This document shows positions 53,901 through 61,738 of a stretch of 64,000 nucleotides of DNA, in pieces. The notes below the pieces were generated by a model. That model did no database searches. It was not told the DNA's origin and saw only the letters and a program-made list of their open reading frames with translations. Numbering within the stretch: position 1 is the stretch's first letter; each line of letters starts with the position of its first letter. Source of the stretch: an uncultured Poribacteria bacterium (GTDB taxonomy: Bacteria; Poribacteria; WGA-4E; WGA-3G); the NCBI GenBank assembly GCA_951828385.1, contig OX639973.1, forward strand, positions 2,843,200 to 2,907,199, written 5' to 3'. The translations under genes were made by a program, and so were the position numbers.

Positions 53901-55079
53901 GAACTGAAAGTCGCGACGCATGGCGCGAAGGAAGGCAAAGCCGTCGGTGAGGGTAAATGGCGGCTCCATAGACTTGATGCCAGCGGTGGGGACAACATCA
54001 ATCGAATGACAGAGGCACTCGGGTGGGGATCGGGTTCGGAGATCTATGACCATATCGTTTACGGCTCCGTTATCTTAGATGCCCCCAAAGAACAGCCGAC
54101 GACCATGTTCGTCGGCTCTGATGATGCCTGTAAAGTCTGGCTCAATGGTGAGTTGATTCATTCGGCATTCGTTGCCCGCGGTGCTGACGATTACCAAGAT
54201 TTTTTTCCTGTCACCTTGAAAGCCGGTCAAAATGTCTTGTTAGTCGCACTTGATAACCGCGGGCATGGCGGGTTTAGCGGTTTCTTTGGGTTCGCGCCCG
54301 ATGCGAAATACACCGTCTTCCATCCGAGCATGAATTTCGTCTTTCAGACAGATACACCCCAAGAAGAAGTGGCAGTGGGAGACGCGTTGACCCTGCATCT
54401 GAATGTCGAAAATGTCAGCGATTTCGGCGGATGGCAAGCCGACCTGACGTTTGATCCGAAGGTGCTAAAAGCCGTGAGCGTCGCTGAGGGCGATTTTCTG
54501 AAGCAGGAGGACGGGGACACCTTTTTCCAGAAAGGCAGTATCAAGAATCAACCCGGTAAAATCATAGGGATAAAATCACTACAGTTAGACGGAAAAGCTG
54601 CGAAAGGACAAGGCAGACTTCTGTCGGTTACATTCACAGTGATCGCAAATGGGACCTCTCAAGTAACACTTGATAACTTTCTCGCGGGGACGCGTCGGGG
54701 CGAGAAAACACGATCCATCCCACCAGAGATTACCATTACTGTTGGCACAACACCCGCAGCTCCGGTAACACAACAACATCTACCGGAGCAGACAGCACTC
54801 CTGATGAACTATCCAAATCCGTTCAACCCAGAGACGTGGATACCGTATCAGTTGACAAAAGCCGCAGATGTGACGGTGACGATTTATGATGTTCGCGGTG
54901 TCATCGTTCGGCGAGTGGCGGTGGGACATCAACCGGCAGGATTCTATACAGATAGCAGTCGTGCTGCATACTGGGATGGCAGAAATGAGATCGGTGAGTC
55001 CGTAGCGAGCGGCGTGTATTTCTATACGCTCACGGCAAGCGATTTTACAGCAACGCGGAAAATGTTGATAAGGAAATAG
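50907..55079 (+). CDS. Secreted diheme-FN3-LRR-cohesin protein
   Basis: The 1390-aa protein starts with a signal peptide and a planctomycete-type cytochrome motif (QNCFTCHGPSGSY), with a second heme site at about residue 407 (GLSCFGCHTEGM). A fibronectin III domain is at about 560-640. Leucine-rich repeats cover about 655-960, followed by the same post-LRR domain as in the preceding gene (GPWLWAIVP, MFVGSDDACKVWLNGELIH). A cohesin domain lies at about 1141-1281 (DALTLHLNVENVSDFGGWQA, LTFDPKVLKAVSV). The C-terminal module matches the upstream protein (NYPNPFNPETWIPYQ to ATRKMLIRK). It starts 21 bp after the dockerin gene, so a cohesin-dockerin pair may hold the two together. Confidence 0.9.
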   Translation: MKDLRILYFILIGVIIFSQNPADAQENIAEQAYNIFQQNCFTCHGPSGSYREALLIDHASLIDSGVVIPGNPLASEFYKRLVEGTLEKPKMPLGQPALSPQALLTIAAWISQGAPEWQTQRDVTFITPTAMLTTIERHLSTLPEFDRPFARYFTITHLYNAGDSQETLSAYKIALSKLINSLSWGFQVINPEPIDLAETIFYIDLRDYEWDVRGDAWTQIENVYPYNIEFDAETQAVPHRKLANLRQQMNCKVPYVYADWFIATASLPPLYHDILDLPTTDSALESQLGVDVARNIQSAPGRRIWRAGFNDSGVSENNRVVERHTSRHGAYWKSYDFAGNIGAQNVFTHPLSFRQDGGEMIFNLPNGLQAYMIVDASGNRIDVAPTDIVANNAASDPAVRNGLSCFGCHTEGMKAVEDEVRSAIQSANNPAFDKEQALRLYVEHAEMEGYVLQDTERYKVALEATGDTFGGLVEPVHRFHEVYRSPLGAPEAAAAVGLETNAFLSEIGEKPNLQNLGLTGLLSGGNVQRDTWTDIFQPVIAAVNEEYIPPILPSAPTITGIIEGDTQLTINYNAPINIGNGGPIQRYEYSLNNGIWLTLPNNRIIIGLTNGTTYGVRLRAVSESGYGIPSAPVNATPISTPTLDPDNNDYSFTFPVPDVNLGVAIAETLGKASGASITEADMQRLRTLRADERGIRDLTGLEHATNLERIELRRNEISDLTPITELTRLNNIKLRGNRIRDVSPLANLTNVDWLGLEENAITDLSPLNKLIKLDGIGISGNPITNLAPLASLVSLERIDAWRTPITDFTPLAELPRLSWIEFGNDGALKTIPTLKGLKALRRLQIDDTNISDLSALAELTQLEWLRLVNNTISDLSPLADLKRLKHLNLDANIISDVSSLAELSRLEVLYLENNAISDPAPLAALKNLDRLDLRNNVISDFSALVELPDTTFLRLEGNPGVPSGGPKITGPWLWAIVPGTALNSNTDFLARATRNATTELKVATHGAKEGKAVGEGKWRLHRLDASGGDNINRMTEALGWGSGSEIYDHIVYGSVILDAPKEQPTTMFVGSDDACKVWLNGELIHSAFVARGADDYQDFFPVTLKAGQNVLLVALDNRGHGGFSGFFGFAPDAKYTVFHPSMNFVFQTDTPQEEVAVGDALTLHLNVENVSDFGGWQADLTFDPKVLKAVSVAEGDFLKQEDGDTFFQKGSIKNQPGKIIGIKSLQLDGKAAKGQGRLLSVTFTVIANGTSQVTLDNFLAGTRRGEKTRSIPPEITITVGTTPAAPVTQQHLPEQTALLMNYPNPFNPETWIPYQLTKAADVTVTIYDVRGVIVRRVAVGHQPAGFYTDSSRAAYWDGRNEIGESVASGVYFYTLTASDFTATRKMLIRK

Positions 55080-55085
55080 TATCAA

Positions 55086-57179
55086 ATGAAAATGCTGACG
55101 GTATCTCCAGGGAAAATACTTTTACTTCTATTTTTGGGACTCTTTTCTGTTACGATTCAGTTTATTGCTGTTCCCGAAGTGTCCACCCAACGCGGTATTA
55201 AAATCAGCGTTCACACGGAAGATGGCACAGAACTTGATCTCTATAACGATTCCTACGCCCTCGTTATTGGAAATGGGGATTACCCCGCCAAAAACGGGTG
55301 GAAGCTCTTGCCTGGGGCAGTCAACGATGCCAAAGAAGTGGCGGAGGTCCTCAACCACCAAGGGTTCGATGTGACCTTGAAAATAGATCTGACGAAAGCA
55401 GAATTCAACAAGGCGTTTACGGATTTCATCTACACATCTGGTAAAGACACAGATAACCGACTCCTCTTTTACTATGCCGGACACGGATACACAACGAAAT
55501 CGGCAATCGGTGAGGACCTCGGTTATCTGGTGATGTTAGATACACCGAATCCAGAGAACGCGGGTGAGTTTGATCTCTATAGCATTGATATGGTCAAATT
55601 CGTTGCAGATTCAAAGAAGATTCATGCCAGACATGTGTTGTTTATGTTTGACAGCCATTTCTCAGGGACGATCCTCAATCTGCAGAATCAGGTTACACCC
55701 TTACATATCACAGAACGGATTAGAAATCCTGTGCGCCAATTCATCACCTCTGGTCGTGCAGATGAACCCGTTTCAGATAGGAGTGCGTTTAAGGAAGGGT
55801 TTCTGGATCTGCTTGAAGGACGTGTTGAGGAACCGATGCCAGACGGTTATCTAACTGGCGTTGAGTTAGCAGATTATCTGTACAGGACAGTACCAAAGCT
55901 TTCTGCAGGACAACACCCACAACACGGGAAAATCCACGATCAACAACTGAACACTGGGGATTTTGTGTTTGTGCTCCCTCAAGACAGACATCAGGAGAGG
56001 AATGCCGTTGAATTGGAGACCCTAGCGACGTTGCGGATAACGAGTGTTCCCGATGGAGCGACAGTCTACATTGATGGTGTTGCTGTTGGCACGACCCCAC
56101 TCCAGAATTATCAGATTGATACAGGTATCCGTCTTGAAAAATCGGTGAATGTCGGACTGGCACTTTCAGGTTATAAAAGTCGTGTTCAAAAAGTAAGCCT
56201 ACAGGGTGGGCAACAGTTTGCCTGGGACGCGCATTTGGAGCAGATAGTAGAACAATCAGCCCCTCTAAAATCAGAACCCGATCCCCTGCAACCTGAAATT
56301 AGAGATGATGTTCAGATTGAAAGTGACATCATTCCAAATGAGAAAGTGCAATCACTTTCGCCAAATGTGTCTCATACCATTCTCGGTGCAGACACTGCCC
56401 CGATGGTACTGATTCCCGCTGGCGACTTTCAGATGGGAAGTGATTACAATACTATAGGGAATGCCGCCACCAGACCGATGCATCCGGTCTATATTGATGC
56501 GTTCTATATTGATAAATACGAAGTCACCGTTGGGCAATACAATCAATTTGTTCGTGCCACTAATTATCACCCGTTACCGAGTTGGATATATCAGTATGCT
56601 CCGACGGATGCCCATCCTGTTGTAGGGGTCAGTTGGCACGATGCTAAGGCGTATGCGAAATGGGCCGGCAAGCGGCTCCCAACAGAAGCGGAATGGGAGA
56701 AAGCAGCAAGGGGCGGTTTGATACAAAAAAATCACTCGTGGGGGGACGCTGCAGTGGATGGCACACAATGTAACTTCGCAGATAAACGCCTGAGAACAAT
56801 CTGGAACAAGGAAAGAGAACCCGACGATAATTGGGCAGATGAAAATCTTGATGATGGCTATGCATACACAGCACCTGTCGGCAGCTATCCACCCAACGGA
56901 TACGGCCTACATGACATGGTAGGTAATGTGTGGGAATGGTGTTTTGATGCTTATGATGAAAATTTCTATGCGAATTCTCCCTACCAGAATCCGATTGCTG
57001 AGATCCTTATAAAAGATGGAGCAAATAATATAGTTGCTGTTAATAAATTGCGCGTAGTCCGTGGAACTTCCTGGCACGATGGAGTCTCGAGTGTATGGAT
57101 CGCGAGCCGCGTTGGCCAATCTCCAGAAGGTGAAGTCACCAACATTGGCTTCCGTTGTGTGAAGTCCGTAACGCCTTAA
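55086..57179 (+). CDS. Caspase-like (C14) domain, PEGA and SUMF1 fusion, catalytic Cys lost
   Basis: The 697-aa protein has a signal-like N-terminus and then a caspase/metacaspase p20-like domain at about 55-300 (SYALVIGNGDY, LPGAVNDAKEVAEVL, LLFYYAGHGY with His133). Where active members read D-S/A-C-x-S-G it reads FDSHFSG: His191 (CAT codon) replaces the catalytic Cys. A PEGA-type domain follows at about 318-390 (LRITSVPDGATVYIDGVAVG). A SUMF1/C-type-lectin-fold domain occupies about 440-697 (LIPAGDFQMGS, RLPTEAEWEKAARGG, MVGNVWEWCFDAYD). Protease activity is unlikely. The start lies 7 bp after the cohesin gene, completing the operon. Confidence 0.9.
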   Translation: MKMLTVSPGKILLLLFLGLFSVTIQFIAVPEVSTQRGIKISVHTEDGTELDLYNDSYALVIGNGDYPAKNGWKLLPGAVNDAKEVAEVLNHQGFDVTLKIDLTKAEFNKAFTDFIYTSGKDTDNRLLFYYAGHGYTTKSAIGEDLGYLVMLDTPNPENAGEFDLYSIDMVKFVADSKKIHARHVLFMFDSHFSGTILNLQNQVTPLHITERIRNPVRQFITSGRADEPVSDRSAFKEGFLDLLEGRVEEPMPDGYLTGVELADYLYRTVPKLSAGQHPQHGKIHDQQLNTGDFVFVLPQDRHQERNAVELETLATLRITSVPDGATVYIDGVAVGTTPLQNYQIDTGIRLEKSVNVGLALSGYKSRVQKVSLQGGQQFAWDAHLEQIVEQSAPLKSEPDPLQPEIRDDVQIESDIIPNEKVQSLSPNVSHTILGADTAPMVLIPAGDFQMGSDYNTIGNAATRPMHPVYIDAFYIDKYEVTVGQYNQFVRATNYHPLPSWIYQYAPTDAHPVVGVSWHDAKAYAKWAGKRLPTEAEWEKAARGGLIQKNHSWGDAAVDGTQCNFADKRLRTIWNKEREPDDNWADENLDDGYAYTAPVGSYPPNGYGLHDMVGNVWEWCFDAYDENFYANSPYQNPIAEILIKDGANNIVAVNKLRVVRGTSWHDGVSSVWIASRVGQSPEGEVTNIGFRCVKSVTP

Positions 57180-57285
57180 ATCATAAAACTTTTATCCAAA
57201 TGCCGACCTTACCGGACTAAAACCATTCAACTAACCGTCCCTTCTCCTGAAAATCCTAAAATCCTATAAATCCTGATTCTGACAA

Positions 57286-57525
57286 TTACTCTTCACTTTT
57301 GCTATAGATACTGTGTTGCTCCCAAGTCATTATATCTTCCGTGGTATGCTCAAGACGTGCTTCGTCTAAGACTTCCGAATCTATACCGATGGACGCTGCC
57401 CAAACGTACATCTGTTCGGCGATCTGTTCTTCCAGAAAAGACAAATCACGCGATAATTCTTTCCGCGCCACGGTTTTCCTCCTCGCTTTATCCTCGTAAG
57501 TCTTTGATGTTCCCAAGAACGCCAA
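57286..57525 (-). CDS. Small hypothetical protein
   Basis: The frame encodes 79 aa, strongly charged and helical (ARRKTVARKELSRDLSFLEE, QIAEQMYVWAASIGIDSEVL), ending WEQHSIYSKSEE. The composition looks like a real protein, but the start would be TTG with no visible ribosome binding site, and I recognise no family. It could be the remnant of a longer gene. It lies in the gap between the caspase operon and the TnpB element; nothing else is seen from 57180 to 57650. Confidence 0.4.
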   Translation of the reverse strand: MAFLGTSKTYEDKARRKTVARKELSRDLSFLEEQIAEQMYVWAASIGIDSEVLDEARLEHTTEDIMTWEQHSIYSKSEE

Positions 57526-57650
57526 TAATACAAAAAATGATGGATGTCACATTTATTTTCAACACTATTAAATAAAAATATCATAAAAAACTGCAGAATT
57601 CAAATCATTTGGAATCTTCAACTTTGAAAACGATATCCTCCCAAATGTCT

Positions 57651-57679
57651 TTGACAACATTCCGACAATATGCTATAGT
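57651..57679 (+). promoter_or_regulatory. Sigma70-type promoter pointing into the TnpB element
   Basis: TTGACA (57651-57656), 17 bp, TATAGT (57674-57679). It lies just outside the element's right end and reads antisense to tnpB and its presumed omegaRNA. Confidence 0.55.
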
Positions 57680-57685
57680 CATAGG

Positions 57686-57900
57686 TACCCACTACCTAAA
57701 GGTAGGGGCTTGTGCTTCCTCGCGACTGCGGTTTTCTCAGAGAGTCCACCGTCTGACTGTCGCTCCACTTTAGGCGGCCAAGCCCGCCCGTTTGATATTG
57801 ATAGCAGCGTTGATGTCTCGGTCGTGGTGTGAACCACATCTTGGACATGTCCACTGTCTATCTGAAAGAGAGAGGTCTTGATTAGGGTATCCACAATCAC
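57686..57900 (-). ncRNA. Candidate omegaRNA region at the 3' end of tnpB
   Basis: In characterised TnpB systems the guide RNA scaffold spans the 3' end of tnpB and the right end, and the guide follows the last hairpin. Here the equivalent region runs from the last codons of tnpB to the CTACC-TTTA-GGTAG hairpin near 57690 (minus strand). Its 5' limit is not visible. The guide would start around 57685 and read toward lower coordinates. Confidence 0.4.
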
Positions 57901-58882
57901 TGCAAGGTTTTGTTGTTGCTGTCCATTGACTGATTTTCACAAGTTTTTTACCATGTTTGGCACACTTCTGTTCCAATATCTGCAGAAATTGGTAGAAGGC
58001 ATGGTCAGAAATTTTGCGTCCCCAAAGCCGTTTCATGCCGTCAAGGTTCAGTGTTTCAAAACAGAGTATATCAAACTCCGTGCAAAGTTTGGTGGCAAGT
58101 TTCCACTGCCAATCCTCTCTTTGTCGGGCGACTTTTCTGTGGTGCCTCGCCAAAGCACGACACGCACGATAATAGTTGTTAGAACCTTTGACTTTACGAC
58201 TCAGTGCTTTACTCAGGGATCGCAACGTTTTCAGGGATTGCTTGAAAAACTGCGGAGATTCTATCTCAGTGCCTTCGTCGCTTGTCAGGAATGTTTTATT
58301 TCCGTAATCAAACCCTGCGCTCTTACCCGTCTTGAGTTTCGGTTCCGAATCGTCAACATTCTCGCACGAAAAGCATAGCCAATAGTCACCGCACTTATCA
58401 CGTTTGAGTGTGATTGTCTTGATTAGACCTTTGATTTCACGGTGTTTGTGAAAGGAAAACCATGTATCTATACAGTTGATTTTGATACGATTATCTTCAA
58501 GTTTGTAACCCGCTTGTGTGAAGGTCATAGAGTTATACTTATGACGCGGTTTGATTTTCGGTCTACCCACTTTACGGGTCGTCAAACCTGCTTTGCGGTC
58601 TTCTATATTTTCAAAGAAAGCGTCCTGTGATTTACCGTAACGTAATACAACGTCTTGCACAACTTGACTCGGCAAGTCCGCCCAATGCGGTTTTGTCCGC
58701 TTTTTGAGTTTCGCAATATGTGCTTTTATTCGATATGCGGACAGGTTTTTTCCGAATATACGGTAATACCTACGAGCCAATAACAGGATATGCACGTGTA
58801 TCTGCCACATATCGTCAAGCATGTTGCCTATTTTGACTGTGTTTGATTGATTTTGAATCTTGAACTTGTATGACTTTCTCAC
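57770..58882 (-). CDS. tnpB: TnpB, RNA-guided nuclease of the IS200/IS605 family
   Basis: This 370-aa protein is a full-length TnpB. The RuvC residues are all present: Asp in SAGFDYGNKTF, Glu in DILCFETLNLDGM, and the last Asp in HHDRDINAAINI. A four-Cys zinc ribbon sits between the last two (CSDCGYPN and CPRCGSHH). The N-terminal helix-turn-helix region is present as well (MLDDMWQIHVHILLLARRYY). TnpB cuts DNA guided by an RNA made from its own element's right end. There is no sign of a frameshift or lost catalytic residue, so it may be active. Confidence 0.95.
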   Translation of the reverse strand: MRKSYKFKIQNQSNTVKIGNMLDDMWQIHVHILLLARRYYRIFGKNLSAYRIKAHIAKLKKRTKPHWADLPSQVVQDVVLRYGKSQDAFFENIEDRKAGLTTRKVGRPKIKPRHKYNSMTFTQAGYKLEDNRIKINCIDTWFSFHKHREIKGLIKTITLKRDKCGDYWLCFSCENVDDSEPKLKTGKSAGFDYGNKTFLTSDEGTEIESPQFFKQSLKTLRSLSKALSRKVKGSNNYYRACRALARHHRKVARQREDWQWKLATKLCTEFDILCFETLNLDGMKRLWGRKISDHAFYQFLQILEQKCAKHGKKLVKISQWTATTKPCSDCGYPNQDLSLSDRQWTCPRCGSHHDRDINAAINIKRAGLAA

Positions 58883-59128
58883 CGGATACCAAGTATCAAG
58901 TCTTTAACCCCTGTGAAGTGGGTAGGCAGACACACAACCAAGCAGTTGTGCTTTACATGTCTGCCAACTTAATGCTATAATTATACAACATTTCTGTGTG
59001 AATACCAAGGTTATTTTAGGTTTTCACACCCTACGCCGTCTACATCCCCTACCTAAAGGCAGGGGGTTTGACGGGGGAGTGCTAACATAGGAAATCCAGA
59101 AACCTAAGACTTGGATAGGAGGACATCT

Positions 59129-59335
59129 ATGCTTAATATCAACCCGCAATATCTTGTCAACCATAAAGGTGAAAAAACCGCCGCCGTCCTGTCGATGCCG
59201 GAGTACCGCCTTCTCATGCAGCACCTTGAAGATTTAGAAGACATTTTAGACATGGACACTGCAGCAAAAGGCGAGACCCACTTTCGGGACTACCGTGAGA
59301 TTCAAGCCGAATTGAAAAAAGAAGGCAAACTTTGA
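59129..59335 (+). CDS. Orphan antitoxin-like protein (Phd/RelB type)
   Basis: The ATG at 59129 has AGGAGG (59117-59122) at good spacing. The 68-aa protein resembles small type II antitoxins: a beta-start (YLVNHKGEKTAAVLSMPEY), a helical middle (LLMQHLEDLEDILDMD) and a charged end (REIQAELKKEGKL). No toxin gene follows: only a 13-codon frame remains before selA. The TnpB element ends just upstream. Confidence 0.65.
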   Translation: MLNINPQYLVNHKGEKTAAVLSMPEYRLLMQHLEDLEDILDMDTAAKGETHFRDYREIQAELKKEGKL

Positions 59336-59412
59336 ACTCACCGACGCTTTACATTGCTATAACGACACAGTGAAAAAAACGAAATTCAGAGACCTGTTTA
59401 TGGAGACAGAGA

Positions 59413-60825
59413 TTGAGCACAAATACAGATAAAACCCTCCTCCGGCAATTGCCTGCCATCGAAAAACTCCTGAACACACAGGAGATGCTCGAATTGCAAG
59501 CCACCTACGCGCGTCCGCTTGTTATAGAAACACTACGTGCCGTCGTTGCTGACATCCGAAGCGAAATCCTAAGCGGAAATCAGACACAACTCCCAGAACA
59601 CGCGGAATACGCAGGACGGACACGCCAGAAAATTGCGGCGAAAACAGCACCCCGCATGCGTCCCGTCGTCAATGCAACAGGCACAGTCACACATACCAAC
59701 TTAGGCAGATCTCTGCTCAGCAACGATGCCTGCAAAGCCATCCAGCAAGCCGCGCAAAACTACGTCAATCTCGAATACGACATCGAAACAGGCAGACGGG
59801 GACATCGGGATAGAATCACCGAACCGCTCCTACAGCAGTTAACAGGCTGTGAGGCTTCCACAGTCGTCAATAACAACGCCGCCGCGGTGCTACTCGCGCT
59901 TCAGACCGTGGCACGTGGTAAAGAGGTCATCGTCTCACGTGGGGAACTCATCGAAATCGGTGGGGCATTCCGTGTTCCAGATGTCATGGCGGCAAGTGGT
60001 GCGATACTCCGAGAAGTCGGGACCACCAACCGAACGCACCTTCGAGATTACGCCGAAGCTATCAACGAGAATACTGGACTATTGCTCAAGGTGCATCCGA
60101 GCAACTACAAAATCCTCGGTTTCACTTCAACTCCGACAATGGAAGAAATAACCGAACTCGGGGCACAGCAGGGCATTCCGACAATGGAAGACCTCGGCAG
60201 CGGCGCGCTCATTGATATGGAAGCTTATGGGCTTCCGCATGAACCACTTGTCGGCGAACGCATCGCCAGCGGTGTTGATATTGTCACTTTTAGCGGGGAT
60301 AAACTGCTCGGTGGACCGCAGGCGGGGATCATCGTCGGTAAATCGGAATGGATCGAAAAAATGCGTAAAAACCCGATGATGCGGGCACTCCGAGTCGACA
60401 AGCTCATTATCGCCGGGTTGTCAGCAACATTGCAGCGTTATCTCATCGACAGCACCACCGCCGCTGAACAGTTTCCGATGCTCAACCGCTATACCCGCTC
60501 AATAGAGACACTCTACACTGTCGCCGAAAAACTCAAAGTGCAACTCCAAGACCGCTTCGCCGAAAAAGTCAACATTCAGATCTCGGAAACCTACGGGCAG
60601 ATAGGAAGTGGCGCACTCCCTGTCGAGACATTGCCGAGCATCGCACTTGTGCTTGAACCTTCAGAGATATCCGCTGAAACGCTTGCCGCACAGTTCCGAA
60701 ACGCTACAATCCCTGTCATCGGTAGAATCAAGGACAGACGTTTTTGGCTGGATCTCCGAACAGTTTATGAGAGAGAACAAGCGTGGATCGTCGAAGCCGC
60801 CGCGCAAATAGCAAAAACGCTATGA
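59413..60825 (+). CDS. selA: L-seryl-tRNA(Sec) selenium transferase
   Basis: The 470-aa protein has the full SelA length and layout: LRQLPAIEKLL at the N-terminus, RPVVNATGTVTHTNLGRSLL, VVNNNAAAVLLAL, HPSNYKILGFT and the PLP-binding Lys297 in FSGDKLLGGPQAG. SelA converts seryl-tRNA(Sec) into selenocysteyl-tRNA(Sec) using selenophosphate. The start is TTG at 59413 with GGAG upstream. It ends in an ATGA overlap with a SUMF1 lipoprotein gene. No selB, selC, selD or clear selenoprotein gene is visible in the window. Confidence 0.95.
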   Translation: MSTNTDKTLLRQLPAIEKLLNTQEMLELQATYARPLVIETLRAVVADIRSEILSGNQTQLPEHAEYAGRTRQKIAAKTAPRMRPVVNATGTVTHTNLGRSLLSNDACKAIQQAAQNYVNLEYDIETGRRGHRDRITEPLLQQLTGCEASTVVNNNAAAVLLALQTVARGKEVIVSRGELIEIGGAFRVPDVMAASGAILREVGTTNRTHLRDYAEAINENTGLLLKVHPSNYKILGFTSTPTMEEITELGAQQGIPTMEDLGSGALIDMEAYGLPHEPLVGERIASGVDIVTFSGDKLLGGPQAGIIVGKSEWIEKMRKNPMMRALRVDKLIIAGLSATLQRYLIDSTTAAEQFPMLNRYTRSIETLYTVAEKLKVQLQDRFAEKVNIQISETYGQIGSGALPVETLPSIALVLEPSEISAETLAAQFRNATIPVIGRIKDRRFWLDLRTVYEREQAWIVEAAAQIAKTL

Positions 60826-61637
60826 AGATTACCGGAATCCTTCTCATTAGCATCATCAGCGTTATCACGTCCGCCGCCTGCACCCGGAGCGATGAACGTT
60901 CACCCGCCACTGAACACACCGCTGAAATCGTTTCTGAGATTGACGGTGCCACAATGATTTTGATTCCGGCAGGGACATTTCAGATGGGGGCCACAACCGG
61001 GGATAGCGACGAACAACCCGTGCATACTGTTACCCTCAACGCATTTTACATGGACCAGTATGAAGTAACCAATGCGCGCTACCAAAAATTCGTCGAAAGT
61101 ACAGGCTACCCGCAGCCACCCTTGTCGCATAACTCGCGGTTCAACGCCCCGGATGCACCTGTCGTCCGAGTGAACTGGCGCGACGCTGCCGCATACGCCG
61201 CATGGGCAAACAAACGGTTACCGACTGAAGCCGAATGGGAATACGCTGCACGCGGAAATCTGACTGGAAAATTATATCCCAATGGTGATATAATTACACA
61301 TACAGATGCCAATTTCGGCAGCACAGGTGAAACAGATCAATGGAAGTGGACGGCACCCGTCGGCAGTTTCCCGCCTAACGGCTATAACTTATACGACATG
61401 GCAGGGAACGCATGGGAATGGTGTTTCGACGAATACAACGCCGAATTCTATAGCATAAGTCCACAAAATAACCCGCGCTTCGGTAGAGACATCGCACCTG
61501 ATAACGAAAATTTCCGGATCCTACGCGGTGGCGGCTGGGGCGGGAGTCCTGAAGACCTTCGCGTCGCTGATCGGTGGTACCATCTCTCATCTGGCAGTAC
61601 CATCGGATTTCGCTGCGTCAAAGATTTAGAAGAATAG
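60822..61637 (+). CDS. SUMF1/FGE-fold lipoprotein
   Basis: The ATG at 60822 overlaps the selA stop (ATGA). The 271-aa protein has a lipoprotein leader (SIISVITSAACTRSD) and one SUMF1-type domain: MILIPAGTFQMGATTGDSDE, FYMDQYEVTNARYQKFVEST, RLPTEAEWEYAARGN, YDMAGNAWEWCFDEYN and STIGFRCVKDLEE. The place of the FGE Cys pair reads RGGGWGGSPEDLRVADR and has no Cys. It is therefore probably not a formylglycine enzyme but an envelope protein using the same fold, perhaps for binding or oxidation of another kind. A dispersed repeat follows. Confidence 0.88.
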   Translation: MKITGILLISIISVITSAACTRSDERSPATEHTAEIVSEIDGATMILIPAGTFQMGATTGDSDEQPVHTVTLNAFYMDQYEVTNARYQKFVESTGYPQPPLSHNSRFNAPDAPVVRVNWRDAAAYAAWANKRLPTEAEWEYAARGNLTGKLYPNGDIITHTDANFGSTGETDQWKWTAPVGSFPPNGYNLYDMAGNAWEWCFDEYNAEFYSISPQNNPRFGRDIAPDNENFRILRGGGWGGSPEDLRVADRWYHLSSGSTIGFRCVKDLEE

Positions 61638-61737
61638 TTGTCAGTTATCGGTTATCAGTGGAGAGACATCAGGAATTCTTGATGTATATCAGAAACCTCT
61701 TGTAACCGACAACCAACAACCAACAACCAACAACCAT
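61637..61737. repeat. Dispersed CAGTTATCGGTTATCAG element with ACCAACA repeats
   Basis: CAGTTATCGGTTATCAG directly follows the SUMF1 stop. After about 50 bp, ACCGACAACCAACAACCAAC runs as a short tandem repeat up to the ABC gene start at 61739. It is the same family as 32181-32234 and leaves no ribosome binding site for the ABC gene. Confidence 0.65.
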
Positions 61738-61738
61738 T

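Larger units (their letters stand above)
57685..59078 (-). mobile_element. TnpB-only IS200/IS605-type (IS1341-like) element, ends approximate
   Basis: The tnpB gene is flanked by related subterminal hairpins. At the right end (plus strand 57689-57708) CTACC-TAAA-GGTAG is extended by CC/GG, and at the left end (59046-59065) CCCCTACC-TAAA-GGCAGGGG. Such short hairpins are the ends recognised by TnpA of this family. No tnpA is present, so movement would need a helper. The exact boundaries were not determined. A further hairpin (GGCAGACA 58925-58932 with TGTCTGCC 58958-58965, and an inner CACAAC/GTTGTG stem) lies in the leader before tnpB. Confidence 0.7.

Noticed and set aside
55086-57179. Diversity-generating retroelement target, since SUMF1/C-type-lectin folds are common targets
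   Set aside because: No reverse transcriptase and no template repeat copy of the 3' end of any of the three SUMF1 genes is visible in the window.
57878-58378. 166-aa plus-strand frame inside tnpB
   Set aside because: Antisense shadow of an intact tnpB.
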